Part shown: in pieces, positions 1-5,884 of the stretch | Numbering within the stretch: the first letter of the stretch is position 1 | How the letters are laid out: the number at the start of each line of letters is the position of its first letter | Assembly (NCBI GenBank): GCA_009787745.1 | Contig: WQST01000030.1 | Span: 1-8,729 of the forward strand | Direction of reading: 5' to 3' | DNA: 8,729 bases | Source of the DNA: Lachnospiraceae bacterium | Lineage (GTDB): Bacteria > Bacillota > Clostridia > Lachnospirales > Lachnospiraceae | Translations under genes and position numbers: made by a program | The notes under the pieces: model-generated | The model's database searches: none | What the model was told of the DNA's origin: nothing | What the model saw: the letters and a program-made list of their open reading frames with translations, nothing else

Positions 1-235
1 CAGGCGGAATCAATTCTCCGTCATAAATATTTTTGGCGATTTTGAATAAGCGAGTGCTTTTAAGCTTCTCGTCAGCTTTCTCAAAAAGACCTTCATTGAT
101 ACCGCTTTCATCCGAAGCAAGCTTAAGAATTTCTTTATCGTAGTATTTTATGCATAAATCATTCGCAAGCATCTCTCCGACTGTTCTGCCGCCGCTACCA
201 TATTGCCTTGCTATCGTAATCACTACCTTATCCAT
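1..235 (-). CDS. Cytidylate kinase-like family protein, N-terminal part (runs off window)
   Basis: The visible 78 residues start MDKVVITIARQYGSGGRTVG and continue to a YYDKEI segment near residues 33-38. This pattern, a beta strand, then R-Q-Y-G-S-G-G, then a helix and Y-D-K-E, is the hallmark of the cytidylate kinase-like P-loop family (Cytidylate_kin2 / AAA_26). The glycine loop lacks the usual lysine of a Walker A motif, which is normal for this family. Its members are predicted nucleotide or small-molecule kinases, and the true substrate is mostly unknown. The start is set by a consensus AGGAGGT at 241-247, five bases from the ATG. The gene lies 87 nt downstream of livF on the same strand, behind two hairpins, so it may be a partly uncoupled last gene of the liv operon. 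The C-terminal part is outside the window. The family call is firm and the function is not known. Confidence 0.85.
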   Translation of the reverse strand, partial: MDKVVITIARQYGSGGRTVGEMLANDLCIKYYDKEILKLASDESGINEGLFEKADEKLKSTRLFKIAKNIYDGELIPP

Positions 236-245
236 GAACTACCTC

Positions 246-284
246 CTATCGCATCCTGTGTAAATCATTTAAGGAGAAAAGCAA
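246..284 (-). other. Possible 12-codon leader ORF before the kinase-like gene
   Basis: A TTG at 282-284 sits seven bases after an AAGGAG (292-297) and opens a reading frame MLFSLNDLHRMR that stops with TAG at 246-248, directly inside the ribosome binding site of the next gene. The frame begins in the hairpin loop and runs through the hairpin's right arm, so its translation would open the structure. This is an inference from layout only. Such short frames arise by chance and TTG starts are weak. Confidence 0.2.
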
Positions 285-318
285 CGCAATTCTCCTTAAA
301 TGTCGCCGCCGGGCGACA
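267..318 (-). terminator. Tandem hairpins after livF (weak terminator or attenuator)
   Basis: Two inverted repeats follow the livF stop. The first has 7-bp arms TGTCGCC/GGCGACA (301-318) with a 4-base loop, and is followed by only three T's when read on the minus strand. The second has perfect 12-bp arms ATTTAAGGAGAA/TTCTCCTTAAAT (290-301 and 267-278) with an 11-base loop and no T-tract. Neither is a textbook intrinsic terminator. They could cause partial termination, protect the 3' end of the liv mRNA, or control the downstream kinase-like gene. The left arm of the second hairpin carries an AAGGAG that the right arm masks. Confidence 0.55.
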
Positions 319-322
319 CTTA

Positions 323-1033
323 TTACTCCCCTAGATAAGCTTTCTTAATTTCATCATTATTAAGAAGCTCATCAGCCTTCCCTGTAAGGGCAATATTTCC
401 TGTTTCTAAAACATAAGCGCGGTTAGAAATCGACAAAGCTTTCTTGGCGTTTTGCTCAACCAAAAGAACCGTCGTTCCCGAAGCACTGACTTCTTCAATA
501 ATCTTAAAAATCTCATTAACGAAAATCGGCGACAAACCCATTGACGGCTCATCCATCAGGATAATGTTTGGCTGTGACATCAGCGCGCGGCCCATTGCAA
601 GCATTTGCTGTTCGCCGCCGCTAAGAGTTCCTGCGATTTGGTTTTTTCGCTCTTCCAAGCGCGGGAAACGCCTATAAATATTACTTAAATTATTGTCAAT
701 CTCTGCTTTGTCCTTACGTGTAAAGGCACCCAGCATCAAATTTTGAAAAACGCTTAACTGCGCGAATACCCGTCTTCCTTCAGGAACATGAGCCATCCCC
801 ATGGTCACGATTTTATGACTTTTAATCTTCGATATTTCGACACCGTTAAAAATAACGCTCCCGGACTTCGGTGAAAGTAAACCCGTTATTGTGTGTAAAA
901 TCGTCGTTTTACCCGCACCATTCGCGCCAATTAAAGCAATTACCTCACCTTGGTTAACCTCGAAGGAAATACCCTTAATCGCTTTTATAACACCATAAAA
1001 AACTTCCAAATCCCGAACTTCCAACATCGCCAT
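323..1033 (-). CDS. livF: Branched-chain amino acid ABC transporter ATP-binding protein LivF
   Basis: This is a 236-residue ABC ATPase, the usual LivF length. Walker A is GANGAGKTT at 36-44, the signature LSGGE at 137-141 and Walker B IILMDEP at 157-163. The switch residue is Gln194 (LLVEQNA) in place of the histidine of most ABC proteins, which is a normal trait of LivF, and the chain ends in the family-typical AYLGE. It should pair with LivG at the cytoplasmic face of LivH-LivM and power uptake. The start at 1033 is supported by an AGGAGT at 1041-1046 with about 8 nt spacing; a second ATG two codons in is less well placed. It is the last transporter gene, 68 nt after livG. Substrate class follows from the family and is not proven by sequence. 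Confidence 0.95.
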   Translation of the reverse strand: MAMLEVRDLEVFYGVIKAIKGISFEVNQGEVIALIGANGAGKTTILHTITGLLSPKSGSVIFNGVEISKIKSHKIVTMGMAHVPEGRRVFAQLSVFQNLMLGAFTRKDKAEIDNNLSNIYRRFPRLEERKNQIAGTLSGGEQQMLAMGRALMSQPNIILMDEPSMGLSPIFVNEIFKIIEEVSASGTTVLLVEQNAKKALSISNRAYVLETGNIALTGKADELLNNDEIKKAYLGE

Positions 1034-1101
1034 CTAAAGAACTCCTATATGAACTTCCCATGTTTGCCATTACCGCAGCTTGAATCGGAATAACTTTTCA
1101 A

Positions 1102-1860
1102 CTATTCTCCTAAATAAGCCGTAATAACCCGACTATCATTAAGCACCGCATTCGTCTCACCGCTAATCAATATTTTACCAAAATTCAGAACCGTCAACTC
1201 CTCACAAATCCCTGAGACTAATTTCATATCATGTTCAATCAATAAAATCGTCATCGCAAAATTATCACGGACAAATCTAATCGTTTCCATCAACTCTTTC
1301 GTTTCATTAGGATTCATTCCCGCCGCAGGCTCGTCCAATAAAAGCAGTTTCGGATTAGTCGCCAAAGTTCGGGCGATCTCTAACTTACGTTGCTTACCAT
1401 ACGGTAAATTCCCTGCCGATAATTTCGCTTCACCATCCAAATCAAATACTTCCAACAGCCGATACGCTTCTTCATTCATCATCTTTTCCAGCCGCCGATA
1501 CTTGGGCAAACGTAAAATACCTTCAAAAGTATTATAATGAAACCGATTATGCAAGCCTACCTTAACATTATCCAAAACCGAAAGCTTCTTAAACAGCCGG
1601 ATATTTTGAAATGTCCTGCCGACTCCGCATTTATTGATATCCATTGTTTTAAGATTGGTAATATTTTTATCATCCAATAAAACAATTCCTTCATCAGGAC
1701 GATAGACCCCTGTTAAAAGATTAAAGACCGTCGTTTTTCCCGCGCCGTTTGGGCCAATCAAACCATATAACTGCCCCTTTTTTATTTGGATGTTGAAATC
1801 ATCGACAGCCCGCAATCCGCCAAAGGATATGCTTAAATTATTTACGCTTAACAGTGCCAT
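1102..1860 (-). CDS. livG: Branched-chain amino acid ABC transporter ATP-binding protein LivG
   Basis: This is a 252-residue ABC ATPase starting MALLSVNNLSISFGGL. Walker A is GPNGAGKTT at 36-44, followed by GVGRTFQNIRLF (80-91) around the Q-loop. The signature is the LivG variant LPYGKQ (152-157) in place of LSGGQ, with Walker B LLLLDEP at 172-178, the AAGMNP D-loop region and switch His210. It ends AYLGE like LivF. The open frame extends 18 codons further upstream (to 1914), but that part lies inside livM. LivG proteins normally begin at this MALL, which sits one base after the livM stop with a GAAGGAAAG at 1870-1878, so I place the start at 1860. Translation is probably coupled to livM. It forms the ATPase heterodimer with LivF. 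Confidence 0.93.
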   Translation of the reverse strand: MALLSVNNLSISFGGLRAVDDFNIQIKKGQLYGLIGPNGAGKTTVFNLLTGVYRPDEGIVLLDDKNITNLKTMDINKCGVGRTFQNIRLFKKLSVLDNVKVGLHNRFHYNTFEGILRLPKYRRLEKMMNEEAYRLLEVFDLDGEAKLSAGNLPYGKQRKLEIARTLATNPKLLLLDEPAAGMNPNETKELMETIRFVRDNFAMTILLIEHDMKLVSGICEELTVLNFGKILISGETNAVLNDSRVITAYLGE

Positions 1861-1861
1861 A

Positions 1862-2935
1862 TTATTGTACTTTCCTTCTTTTTCGCAAAAAGTCTTTAAT
1901 TGAATGCTGTTCACGCCATGCCAGAATCTGCGGGCTCCAGTTAAATAACATCATCGCAATCAAGACGACGGCATAAATCAGCATCCGATAGTTATTCAAA
2001 CCTCTAAGCATCTCAGGCAACAATGTTAAAACCACTGCCGCAATAATTGACCCGCGAATATTTCCGATTCCGCCCAAGACCACAAAGACCAAAATCATAA
2101 TTGACATATTATAGCCGAAATTCTTCGGTGTCGCCGCCACACTGTTTAAGTTATGAGAGTAAAGCACCCCTGCGACGCCCGCCAAAGCGGCGGAAATGGA
2201 AAAAGCCATCAGCTTATACTTGGTCACATTAATCCCAATCGATTCAGAAGCAATTAAGTTATCCCGAATCGACATAATCGCTCTGCCATCACGCGAATTT
2301 ATCAAATTCAAAACAATAAACAAAGTAATTAACACCAAAACAATACCGACCGTAAAATTAGAATTTCGCGGTGTCCCAATTATTCCCAATGCCCCCTTAA
2401 TTATGACATCGCCATCCGCCTCTAATCCCAATGACATCGAATCTTTTAAAGAAAAATGGAACCCACGGCTGTCAACCCCGACGAAAAGGGCATTAACGAC
2501 ATTCTTAATAATCTCGCCAAAAGCTAATGTGACAATCGCTAAATAGTCGCCGCGGAACCTTAAAACGGGCATTCCGATTAAGAAACCAAAGACCCCGGCG
2601 AAAAGCGCCCCGACTAATATTGCAAGCGTAAAACGAACTGCCGTCACGGTAATAATATCGGCCATGACTTTCGAAAAGAAAGCACCTGAAAACGCACCGA
2701 TACACATAAACCCTGCATGTCCGAGACTTAATTCCCCTAATATGCCAACCGTCAGGTTAAGGGAAATCGCCAGTATCACGTAGACACATAAAGGTACTAA
2801 TAACCCTTGCAAAAGATTCGAGACAAGTCCCCTTGAAATAAACATCTGGACAAGTAAAAAAACAATTATGACCATTCCATAAGTTATCAGATTATCCAAC
2901 CATGTTTTAGGCATTTTTTTTAATTTATCTTTCAT
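1862..2935 (-). CDS. livM: Branched-chain amino acid ABC transporter permease LivM
   Basis: This is a 357-residue polytopic membrane protein. Hydrophobic segments lie at about 17-37, 45-66, 70-90, 100-122, 132-150, 193-210, 243-262, 275-300 and 315-333. Family motifs are LSLGHAGF at 69-76, FRGDYLAIVTLAFGE at 127-141, the cytoplasmic loop with E231-SIGIN that contacts the ATPase, and GGIGNIRG at 288-295. The C-terminus is a basic tail (about 340-357). It forms the transmembrane pathway together with LivH. An AAAGG at 2946-2950 precedes the ATG. It begins 28 nt after livH and ends one base before livG, consistent with a single transcript. Confidence 0.94.
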   Translation of the reverse strand: MKDKLKKMPKTWLDNLITYGMVIIVFLLVQMFISRGLVSNLLQGLLVPLCVYVILAISLNLTVGILGELSLGHAGFMCIGAFSGAFFSKVMADIITVTAVRFTLAILVGALFAGVFGFLIGMPVLRFRGDYLAIVTLAFGEIIKNVVNALFVGVDSRGFHFSLKDSMSLGLEADGDVIIKGALGIIGTPRNSNFTVGIVLVLITLFIVLNLINSRDGRAIMSIRDNLIASESIGINVTKYKLMAFSISAALAGVAGVLYSHNLNSVAATPKNFGYNMSIMILVFVVLGGIGNIRGSIIAAVVLTLLPEMLRGLNNYRMLIYAVVLIAMMLFNWSPQILAWREQHSIKDFLRKRRKVQ

Positions 2936-2963
2936 AAAAAAGTAACCTTTCTGTAAAGCTAAC

Positions 2964-3851
2964 TTATACTTTTTCTTGTAATTTTCTGCCTAAAATCCCT
3001 GTCGGTTTAACCAAAAGGACGATAATCAGAACCATAAAAACGATTACATCAGCCATTTGCGAAGAAATGTAGGCTCTTCCCAATATCTCAATAACACCGA
3101 GTAAGATTCCGCCGATAAGCGCCCCCGGAATCGAACCGATACCGCCGAAAACTGCCGCAATAAAAGCTTTGATACCGGGCATGGAGCCTGTGTATGGTGA
3201 AAGCGAAGGGTATGCGGAACAAAGTAAAATCCCCGCAATCGCCGCCAAACCTGAGCCAATCGCAAAAGTTAAAGTAATCGTCCCGTTTACATTAATTCCC
3301 ATTAACTGCGCGGCACCCTTATCTTCCGAAACGGCAAGCATAGCTTGTCCGGGTTTCGTTTTCTTAATGAAGAGGGTCAGGCAGACCATAATAATCAGGC
3401 AGGTAATAATCGTCGCAATAGTTTCCCCCGAAATAATGATTTGCCCCTCAAATAACCGAACAGGCCCGAAATTAATCAATGATGTAAATGATTTAGTATT
3501 CGCCCCGAAGATAAGCAATGCGATATTTTGCAGAAAATAACTGACGCCAATCGCGGTTATCAGTACAACCAGCGATGAAGCGGCTCCGCGCAAAGGGCGG
3601 TAAGCGATAAATTCAATCGTGATACCTAATGTAATACAAAGAGCAATCGACAGCAAAACGGAAAGAACCGGATTAAAACCTTGCATACTGATACCCCAAA
3701 AAACGGTAAAACTTCCGACCATAATAACATCGCCATGAGCAAAATTAAGCATCTTGGCGATTCCGTAAACCATCGTATATCCTAAAGCAATGATCGCATA
3801 TACACTGCCTAAACTAATCCCGTTTATTAAATAAGTTATTAAACTTATCAT
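2964..3851 (-). CDS. livH: Branched-chain amino acid ABC transporter permease LivH
   Basis: This is a 295-residue inner-membrane permease with about eight hydrophobic segments. It carries the LivH hallmarks LNFAHGD at 35-41, the YRPLRGA loop at 84-90, EDKGAAQLMGI at 176-186 (the cytoplasmic coupling region) and FGGIGSIPGALIGG at 235-248. The length is normal for LivH. It is first in the livHMGF transcription unit, with its own promoter and a candidate operator upstream. The ribosome binding site is an unusual G-run, GAGGGGGG at 3861-3868, nine bases from the ATG. It works with LivM as the membrane channel for the substrate delivered by LivJ. Confidence 0.95.
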   Translation of the reverse strand: MISLITYLINGISLGSVYAIIALGYTMVYGIAKMLNFAHGDVIMVGSFTVFWGISMQGFNPVLSVLLSIALCITLGITIEFIAYRPLRGAASSLVVLITAIGVSYFLQNIALLIFGANTKSFTSLINFGPVRLFEGQIIISGETIATIITCLIIMVCLTLFIKKTKPGQAMLAVSEDKGAAQLMGINVNGTITLTFAIGSGLAAIAGILLCSAYPSLSPYTGSMPGIKAFIAAVFGGIGSIPGALIGGILLGVIEILGRAYISSQMADVIVFMVLIIVLLVKPTGILGRKLQEKV

Positions 3852-3860
3852 TTTTATCAG

Positions 3861-3868
3861 CCCCCCTC
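3861..3868 (-). promoter_or_regulatory. livH ribosome binding site (G-rich)
   Basis: Read on the minus strand this is GAGGGGGG, nine bases before the livH ATG. The run of six G's differs from the GGAGG sites of livJ and the kinase-like gene, but still supports the start at 3851. Confidence 0.7.
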
Positions 3869-3902
3869 ATAATGGCATGATTACTTTATTTTAGCTTACT
3901 AA

Positions 3903-3931
3903 AGTATAGCAGATGTTACTGTTTACGGCAA
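3903..3931 (-). promoter_or_regulatory. livHMGF promoter, extended -10
   Basis: On the minus strand a -35 TTGCCG (3926-3931, four of six consensus bases) is followed by a 17-bp spacer and a -10 TATACT (3903-3908) preceded by TGC, an extended -10. This predicts a start near 3896 and a leader of about 45 nt. It lies downstream of the livJ terminator, so livHMGF can be transcribed separately from livJ. Confidence 0.75.
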
Positions 3932-3942
3932 GTCGTAAACAG
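3919..3942. promoter_or_regulatory. Candidate operator palindrome over the livH -35
   Basis: Perfect 9-bp arms CTGTTTACG and CGTAAACAG are separated by six bases. The palindrome covers the whole -35 hexamer of the livH promoter and part of the spacer, the position expected for a repressor site. The arm length and 24-bp span suit a dimeric or tetrameric helix-turn-helix regulator such as a TetR-type protein. No regulator gene is present in the window, so its identity is open. As RNA it is unlikely to matter, since it lies upstream of the predicted start, though readthrough transcripts from livJ would contain it. Confidence 0.6.
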
Positions 3943-3983
3943 GACAGATACACAAATTTCGTCTTGGAAAGGCAAATCCTTAC

Positions 3984-4008
3984 AAAAAGGCGCAGATTTC
4001 TCTGCGCC
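3984..4008 (-). terminator. Intrinsic terminator after livJ
   Basis: On the minus strand an 8-bp GC-rich stem GGCGCAGA/TCTGCGCC with a GAAA tetraloop is followed directly by TTTTT. It begins about 23 nt after the livJ stop. This is a textbook rho-independent terminator and separates livJ from livHMGF. It would let the receptor be made in excess over the permease and ATPase parts. Confidence 0.92.
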
Positions 4009-4031
4009 CCATTTATTTGGTCAGGTTAAAA

Positions 4032-5270
4032 CTATAAGCCTTGATAGACACCATTTACAATAATCATTGCTTTGGGAGCTTTATTTACTTCACCGGTAAC
4101 TTCCCATGTCATATCGTTACCTGTCAGGCCATTGTAAGATATTTGTGTAATAGCGCCGATCAATGCATCTCCCATGGCGGAAATGCTCATGTCAGGGGTA
4201 GCGCCGCTTCTTTCGATCGCATCCTTGATGATATAGATAGCATCATATGCATCCGCCGCGAACTGATTCGGGATTTCATTAAAACGTTTTTGGTATTCAG
4301 CCACAAAAGCTTTTGTTAACGCATCTTCGGCATCGGCGGCGAAAGGCGTTAAAAGAATAAGCCCTTCCGCTAAAGAAGTATCGAAATCTTCAACACCTAA
4401 GATACCGTCAAGCCCGTCACAACCAAAGAAAACGGGATTATAATCCATTGAGACAGCTTGGCTTAAGATTAAAGAAGCTTCTTGATAGTAAATAGGTAAG
4501 AAAACTAACTGCGCACCGCTGTCTTTTGCTTTTTGTAACTGAACGGAAAAGTCTGTTTTACTGCTTTCGGTAAATGCTTCAACCGAAACTATTTCGTAAG
4601 GCTGACTGCTTGAAGCTTCAACAAATTTTTCGTAAATACCTGTTGAATAAACGTCTGAGCTATCATAAATAATCGCAACACGTGATACCATATCGCCGTC
4701 ATTAGCCGCGACACCGATTTGACCGATATAATCAGCCGAGCCAATTCCTTGGTTCGGGTCGGTAAAACAAACTTGGAAGACATTCGTATTGTCTTTGATA
4801 ACGTCTACCGACGAACCTGAGGGGGTTAACTGGAACATATTGTCTTCTGATGAAAGGGCGGCGACTGCCACACCGCATCCGCTGGTGACGGTTCCCATTA
4901 AGATATTCATACCCCAGTCTTTTAGGGCATTGTATGCATTTACCGCTTTTTCGGCATCAAGTTCATCATCTTGCATATTGAACTCAACCCTTGCACCGCC
5001 GATACCACCGGCGGCATTGATTTCATCAACGGCTATTTGCGCACCATTCTTAACACTAATGCCATAGGATGCCGCACCGCCTGTTAAAGGTCCGATACCG
5101 CCGATTTTGAATACCCCGGCATCACTGCTTACGCTTGATTCAGTACTGTCTGTATCGCTTGCCGCGGAATTGCCGCCGGTACCTGAATCAGTATTTCCAC
5201 ATGCTGTCAAGGTACCTGTCATTAAAACTGCCGCTAATGTCAAACATAAGGCTTTTCTTAGCTTTTTCAT
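4032..5270 (-). CDS. livJ: Branched-chain amino acid ABC transporter substrate-binding lipoprotein LivJ
   Basis: This is a 412-residue receptor. Residues 1-23 are a signal peptide (KKLRK, then a hydrophobic core) ending in the lipobox LTAC, with Cys24 as the lipidated residue. A Ser/Thr/Gly/Asp-rich linker follows (about 25-52), then the type I periplasmic-binding fold: KIGGIGPLTGGAASYG near the start, AVDEINAAGGIGG, and LTPSGSS in the first lobe. It captures the amino acid outside the membrane and passes it to LivH-LivM. The family includes receptors for leucine, isoleucine and valine but also for amides, urea and other amino acids, so the ligand is not certain. The frame is open to an ATG at 5339, but that start falls on the promoter's -35. 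The start at 5270 has GGAGGAG six bases upstream and yields the proper signal peptide. Confidence 0.95.
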   Translation of the reverse strand: MKKLRKALCLTLAAVLMTGTLTACGNTDSGTGGNSAASDTDSTESSVSSDAGVFKIGGIGPLTGGAASYGISVKNGAQIAVDEINAAGGIGGARVEFNMQDDELDAEKAVNAYNALKDWGMNILMGTVTSGCGVAVAALSSEDNMFQLTPSGSSVDVIKDNTNVFQVCFTDPNQGIGSADYIGQIGVAANDGDMVSRVAIIYDSSDVYSTGIYEKFVEASSSQPYEIVSVEAFTESSKTDFSVQLQKAKDSGAQLVFLPIYYQEASLILSQAVSMDYNPVFFGCDGLDGILGVEDFDTSLAEGLILLTPFAADAEDALTKAFVAEYQKRFNEIPNQFAADAYDAIYIIKDAIERSGATPDMSISAMGDALIGAITQISYNGLTGNDMTWEVTGEVNKAPKAMIIVNGVYQGL

Positions 5271-5276
5271 AATAAT

Positions 5277-5283
5277 CTCCTCC
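5277..5283 (-). promoter_or_regulatory. livJ ribosome binding site (decides the start)
   Basis: GGAGGAG read on the minus strand, six bases from the ATG at 5270. It selects the MKKLRK start over the upstream in-frame ATGs at 5339 and 5285. Confidence 0.85.
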
Positions 5284-5295
5284 ATTAAATAAATT

Positions 5296-5303
5296 TGTAT
5301 ACA
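5296..5303. promoter_or_regulatory. TGTATACA palindrome at the livJ transcription start
   Basis: A perfect 8-bp palindrome lies just at or after the predicted livJ start point, a position where a bound repressor could block initiation. Short A/T-rich palindromes are common by chance, so this is only a candidate site. Confidence 0.25.
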
Positions 5304-5310
5304 GTTATAA

Positions 5311-5339
5311 ATAATACACAAGATGATATTGTTTGTCAA
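5311..5339 (-). promoter_or_regulatory. livJ promoter (sigma-A type)
   Basis: On the minus strand a perfect -35 TTGACA (5334-5339) is followed by a 17-bp spacer and a -10 TATTAT (5311-5316). The predicted start is near 5304, giving a leader of about 34 nt, too short for a T-box or amino acid riboswitch. This is the strongest promoter seen in the window and fits a highly expressed receptor. Confidence 0.88.
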
Positions 5340-5434
5340 TAAGCGAATTATTTTGGAAATAGTAGCATAACGTTACAAAAGATGGAAATGTATTTTCGGA
5401 TAAAATAAAAGACGGCGGTAATAATAGTTAAAGC

Positions 5435-5466
5435 ATATCGGGGGTAATCATCGATGAACCCGATAT
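5435..5466. repeat. Nested palindrome in the livJ / DUF378 divergent region
   Basis: Outer arms ATATCGGG (5435-5442) and CCCGATAT (5459-5466) are perfect inverted repeats, extendable by one base pair if a single G is bulged. The loop contains a perfect 10-bp palindrome, TCATCGATGA (5448-5457). No T-tract follows on either strand, so it is not an obvious terminator. It lies about 95 nt upstream of the livJ -35 and about 55 nt upstream of the candidate DUF378 -10, so it may be a protein-binding site for either gene. Confidence 0.5.
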
Positions 5467-5503
5467 TTAGTAAATAGAGACTGTCCCTAAATTCTTAAGG
5501 ACT

Positions 5504-5525
5504 AAAGGCTTAAAGCCTTTATAAT
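5504..5525 (+). promoter_or_regulatory. Candidate DUF378 promoter -10 with inverted repeat in the spacer
   Basis: A consensus TATAAT at 5520-5525 lies 29 nt before the ATG. No good -35 stands at the normal 17-bp spacing; TTAAGG at 5495-5500 would need a 19-bp spacer. Just upstream of, and touching, the -10 is an inverted repeat AAAGGCTT/AAGCCTTT (5504-5520) with a single central base. The layout suggests a regulated promoter needing an activator, but this is inferred from geometry. Confidence 0.4.
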
Positions 5526-5554
5526 AAGACCTTTATGATTGGAGGTATATCGAC

Positions 5555-5782
5555 ATGAATAACAGAGCGTTGGACTGTATCGCGCTGACTATTGCCATAA
5601 TCGGTTGTTTAAGCTGGGGTTTGATTGGTATCTTTGGTTTTGACCTTGTAGCTTTCATCTTTGGTAATATGACATGGGTTTCTCGTATTATTTATGCATT
5701 AGTAGGTATTAGTGGTATTTATTTATTTACCTTCTATATGTATGCGGGAAGACACGATCGGATAGATCATATCCGCGACTAA
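5555..5782 (+). CDS. DUF378 family small membrane protein
   Basis: This is a 75-residue protein with two hydrophobic segments (about 8-28 and 43-62) and a short charged tail RHDRIDHIRD. The pattern LDCIALTIAIIGCLSWGLIGIFGFDLVAFIFG, with the G-x-x-x-W-G-L-x-G and FGFDLV elements, then SRIIYALVGISGIY, is diagnostic of the DUF378 family, whose members are all about this size. Its function is unknown; it is expected in the cytoplasmic membrane. A GGAGGT at 5541-5546, eight bases before the ATG, supports the start. It is the only plus-strand gene here, divergent from livJ and convergent with rsfS, and appears to be a single-gene unit with its own promoter and terminator. Confidence 0.88.
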   Translation: MNNRALDCIALTIAIIGCLSWGLIGIFGFDLVAFIFGNMTWVSRIIYALVGISGIYLFTFYMYAGRHDRIDHIRD

Positions 5783-5815
5783 CTTTTAAGTATTGAATTA
5801 ACTAAGTAGTAAAAA

Positions 5816-5884
5816 TACACCTACCCGCGCGAAAGAATCGCCTTTCGGTGATACGAAATCGCGATGGAAAGTGTGTAGCGTGGG
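5816..5884 (+). other. GC-rich potentially structured region 3' of the DUF378 gene
   Basis: This stretch is richer in G+C than the flanking AT-rich sequence and has several complementary segments on the plus strand. CCCGCGC (5824-5830) can pair with GCGTGGG (5878-5884) with one G-U. Inside, ATCGCC (5837-5842) and GGTGAT (5847-5852) form a hairpin with a TTTC loop and one G-U, and TACAC (5816-5820) can pair with GTGTA (5873-5877). Some pairings exclude each other. A terminator follows directly. It could be a structured 3' UTR or a small RNA. I do not recognise it as a known RNA family. Confidence 0.3.

Noticed and set aside
1034..1101. Small gene or separate promoter in the livG-livF gap
   Set aside because: The 68 nt hold the livF ribosome binding site but no convincing -35/-10 pair, hairpin or independent coding frame.
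2196..2546. Plus-strand open frame of 116 codons
   Set aside because: It lies wholly inside livM on the other strand, with no family-like sequence; it is a shadow of the real gene.
3169..3540. Plus-strand open frame of 123 codons
   Set aside because: It is antisense to livH, whose protein motifs are unmistakable; it has no recognisable motif of its own.
5271..5304. T-box or amino acid riboswitch in the livJ leader
   Set aside because: The predicted leader is only about 34 nt and contains no terminator or antiterminator pairing.
5341..5400. CcpA (cre) or CodY box upstream of livJ
   Set aside because: TTGTAACGTTATG and TTTCCAAAAT resemble parts of these motifs, but each lacks a base needed for the correct spacing.
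5479..5487. GACTGTCCC as a remnant of a REP-type or transposon-associated repeat
   Set aside because: Only one copy is present, with no inverted partner nearby, so a mobile origin cannot be supported.
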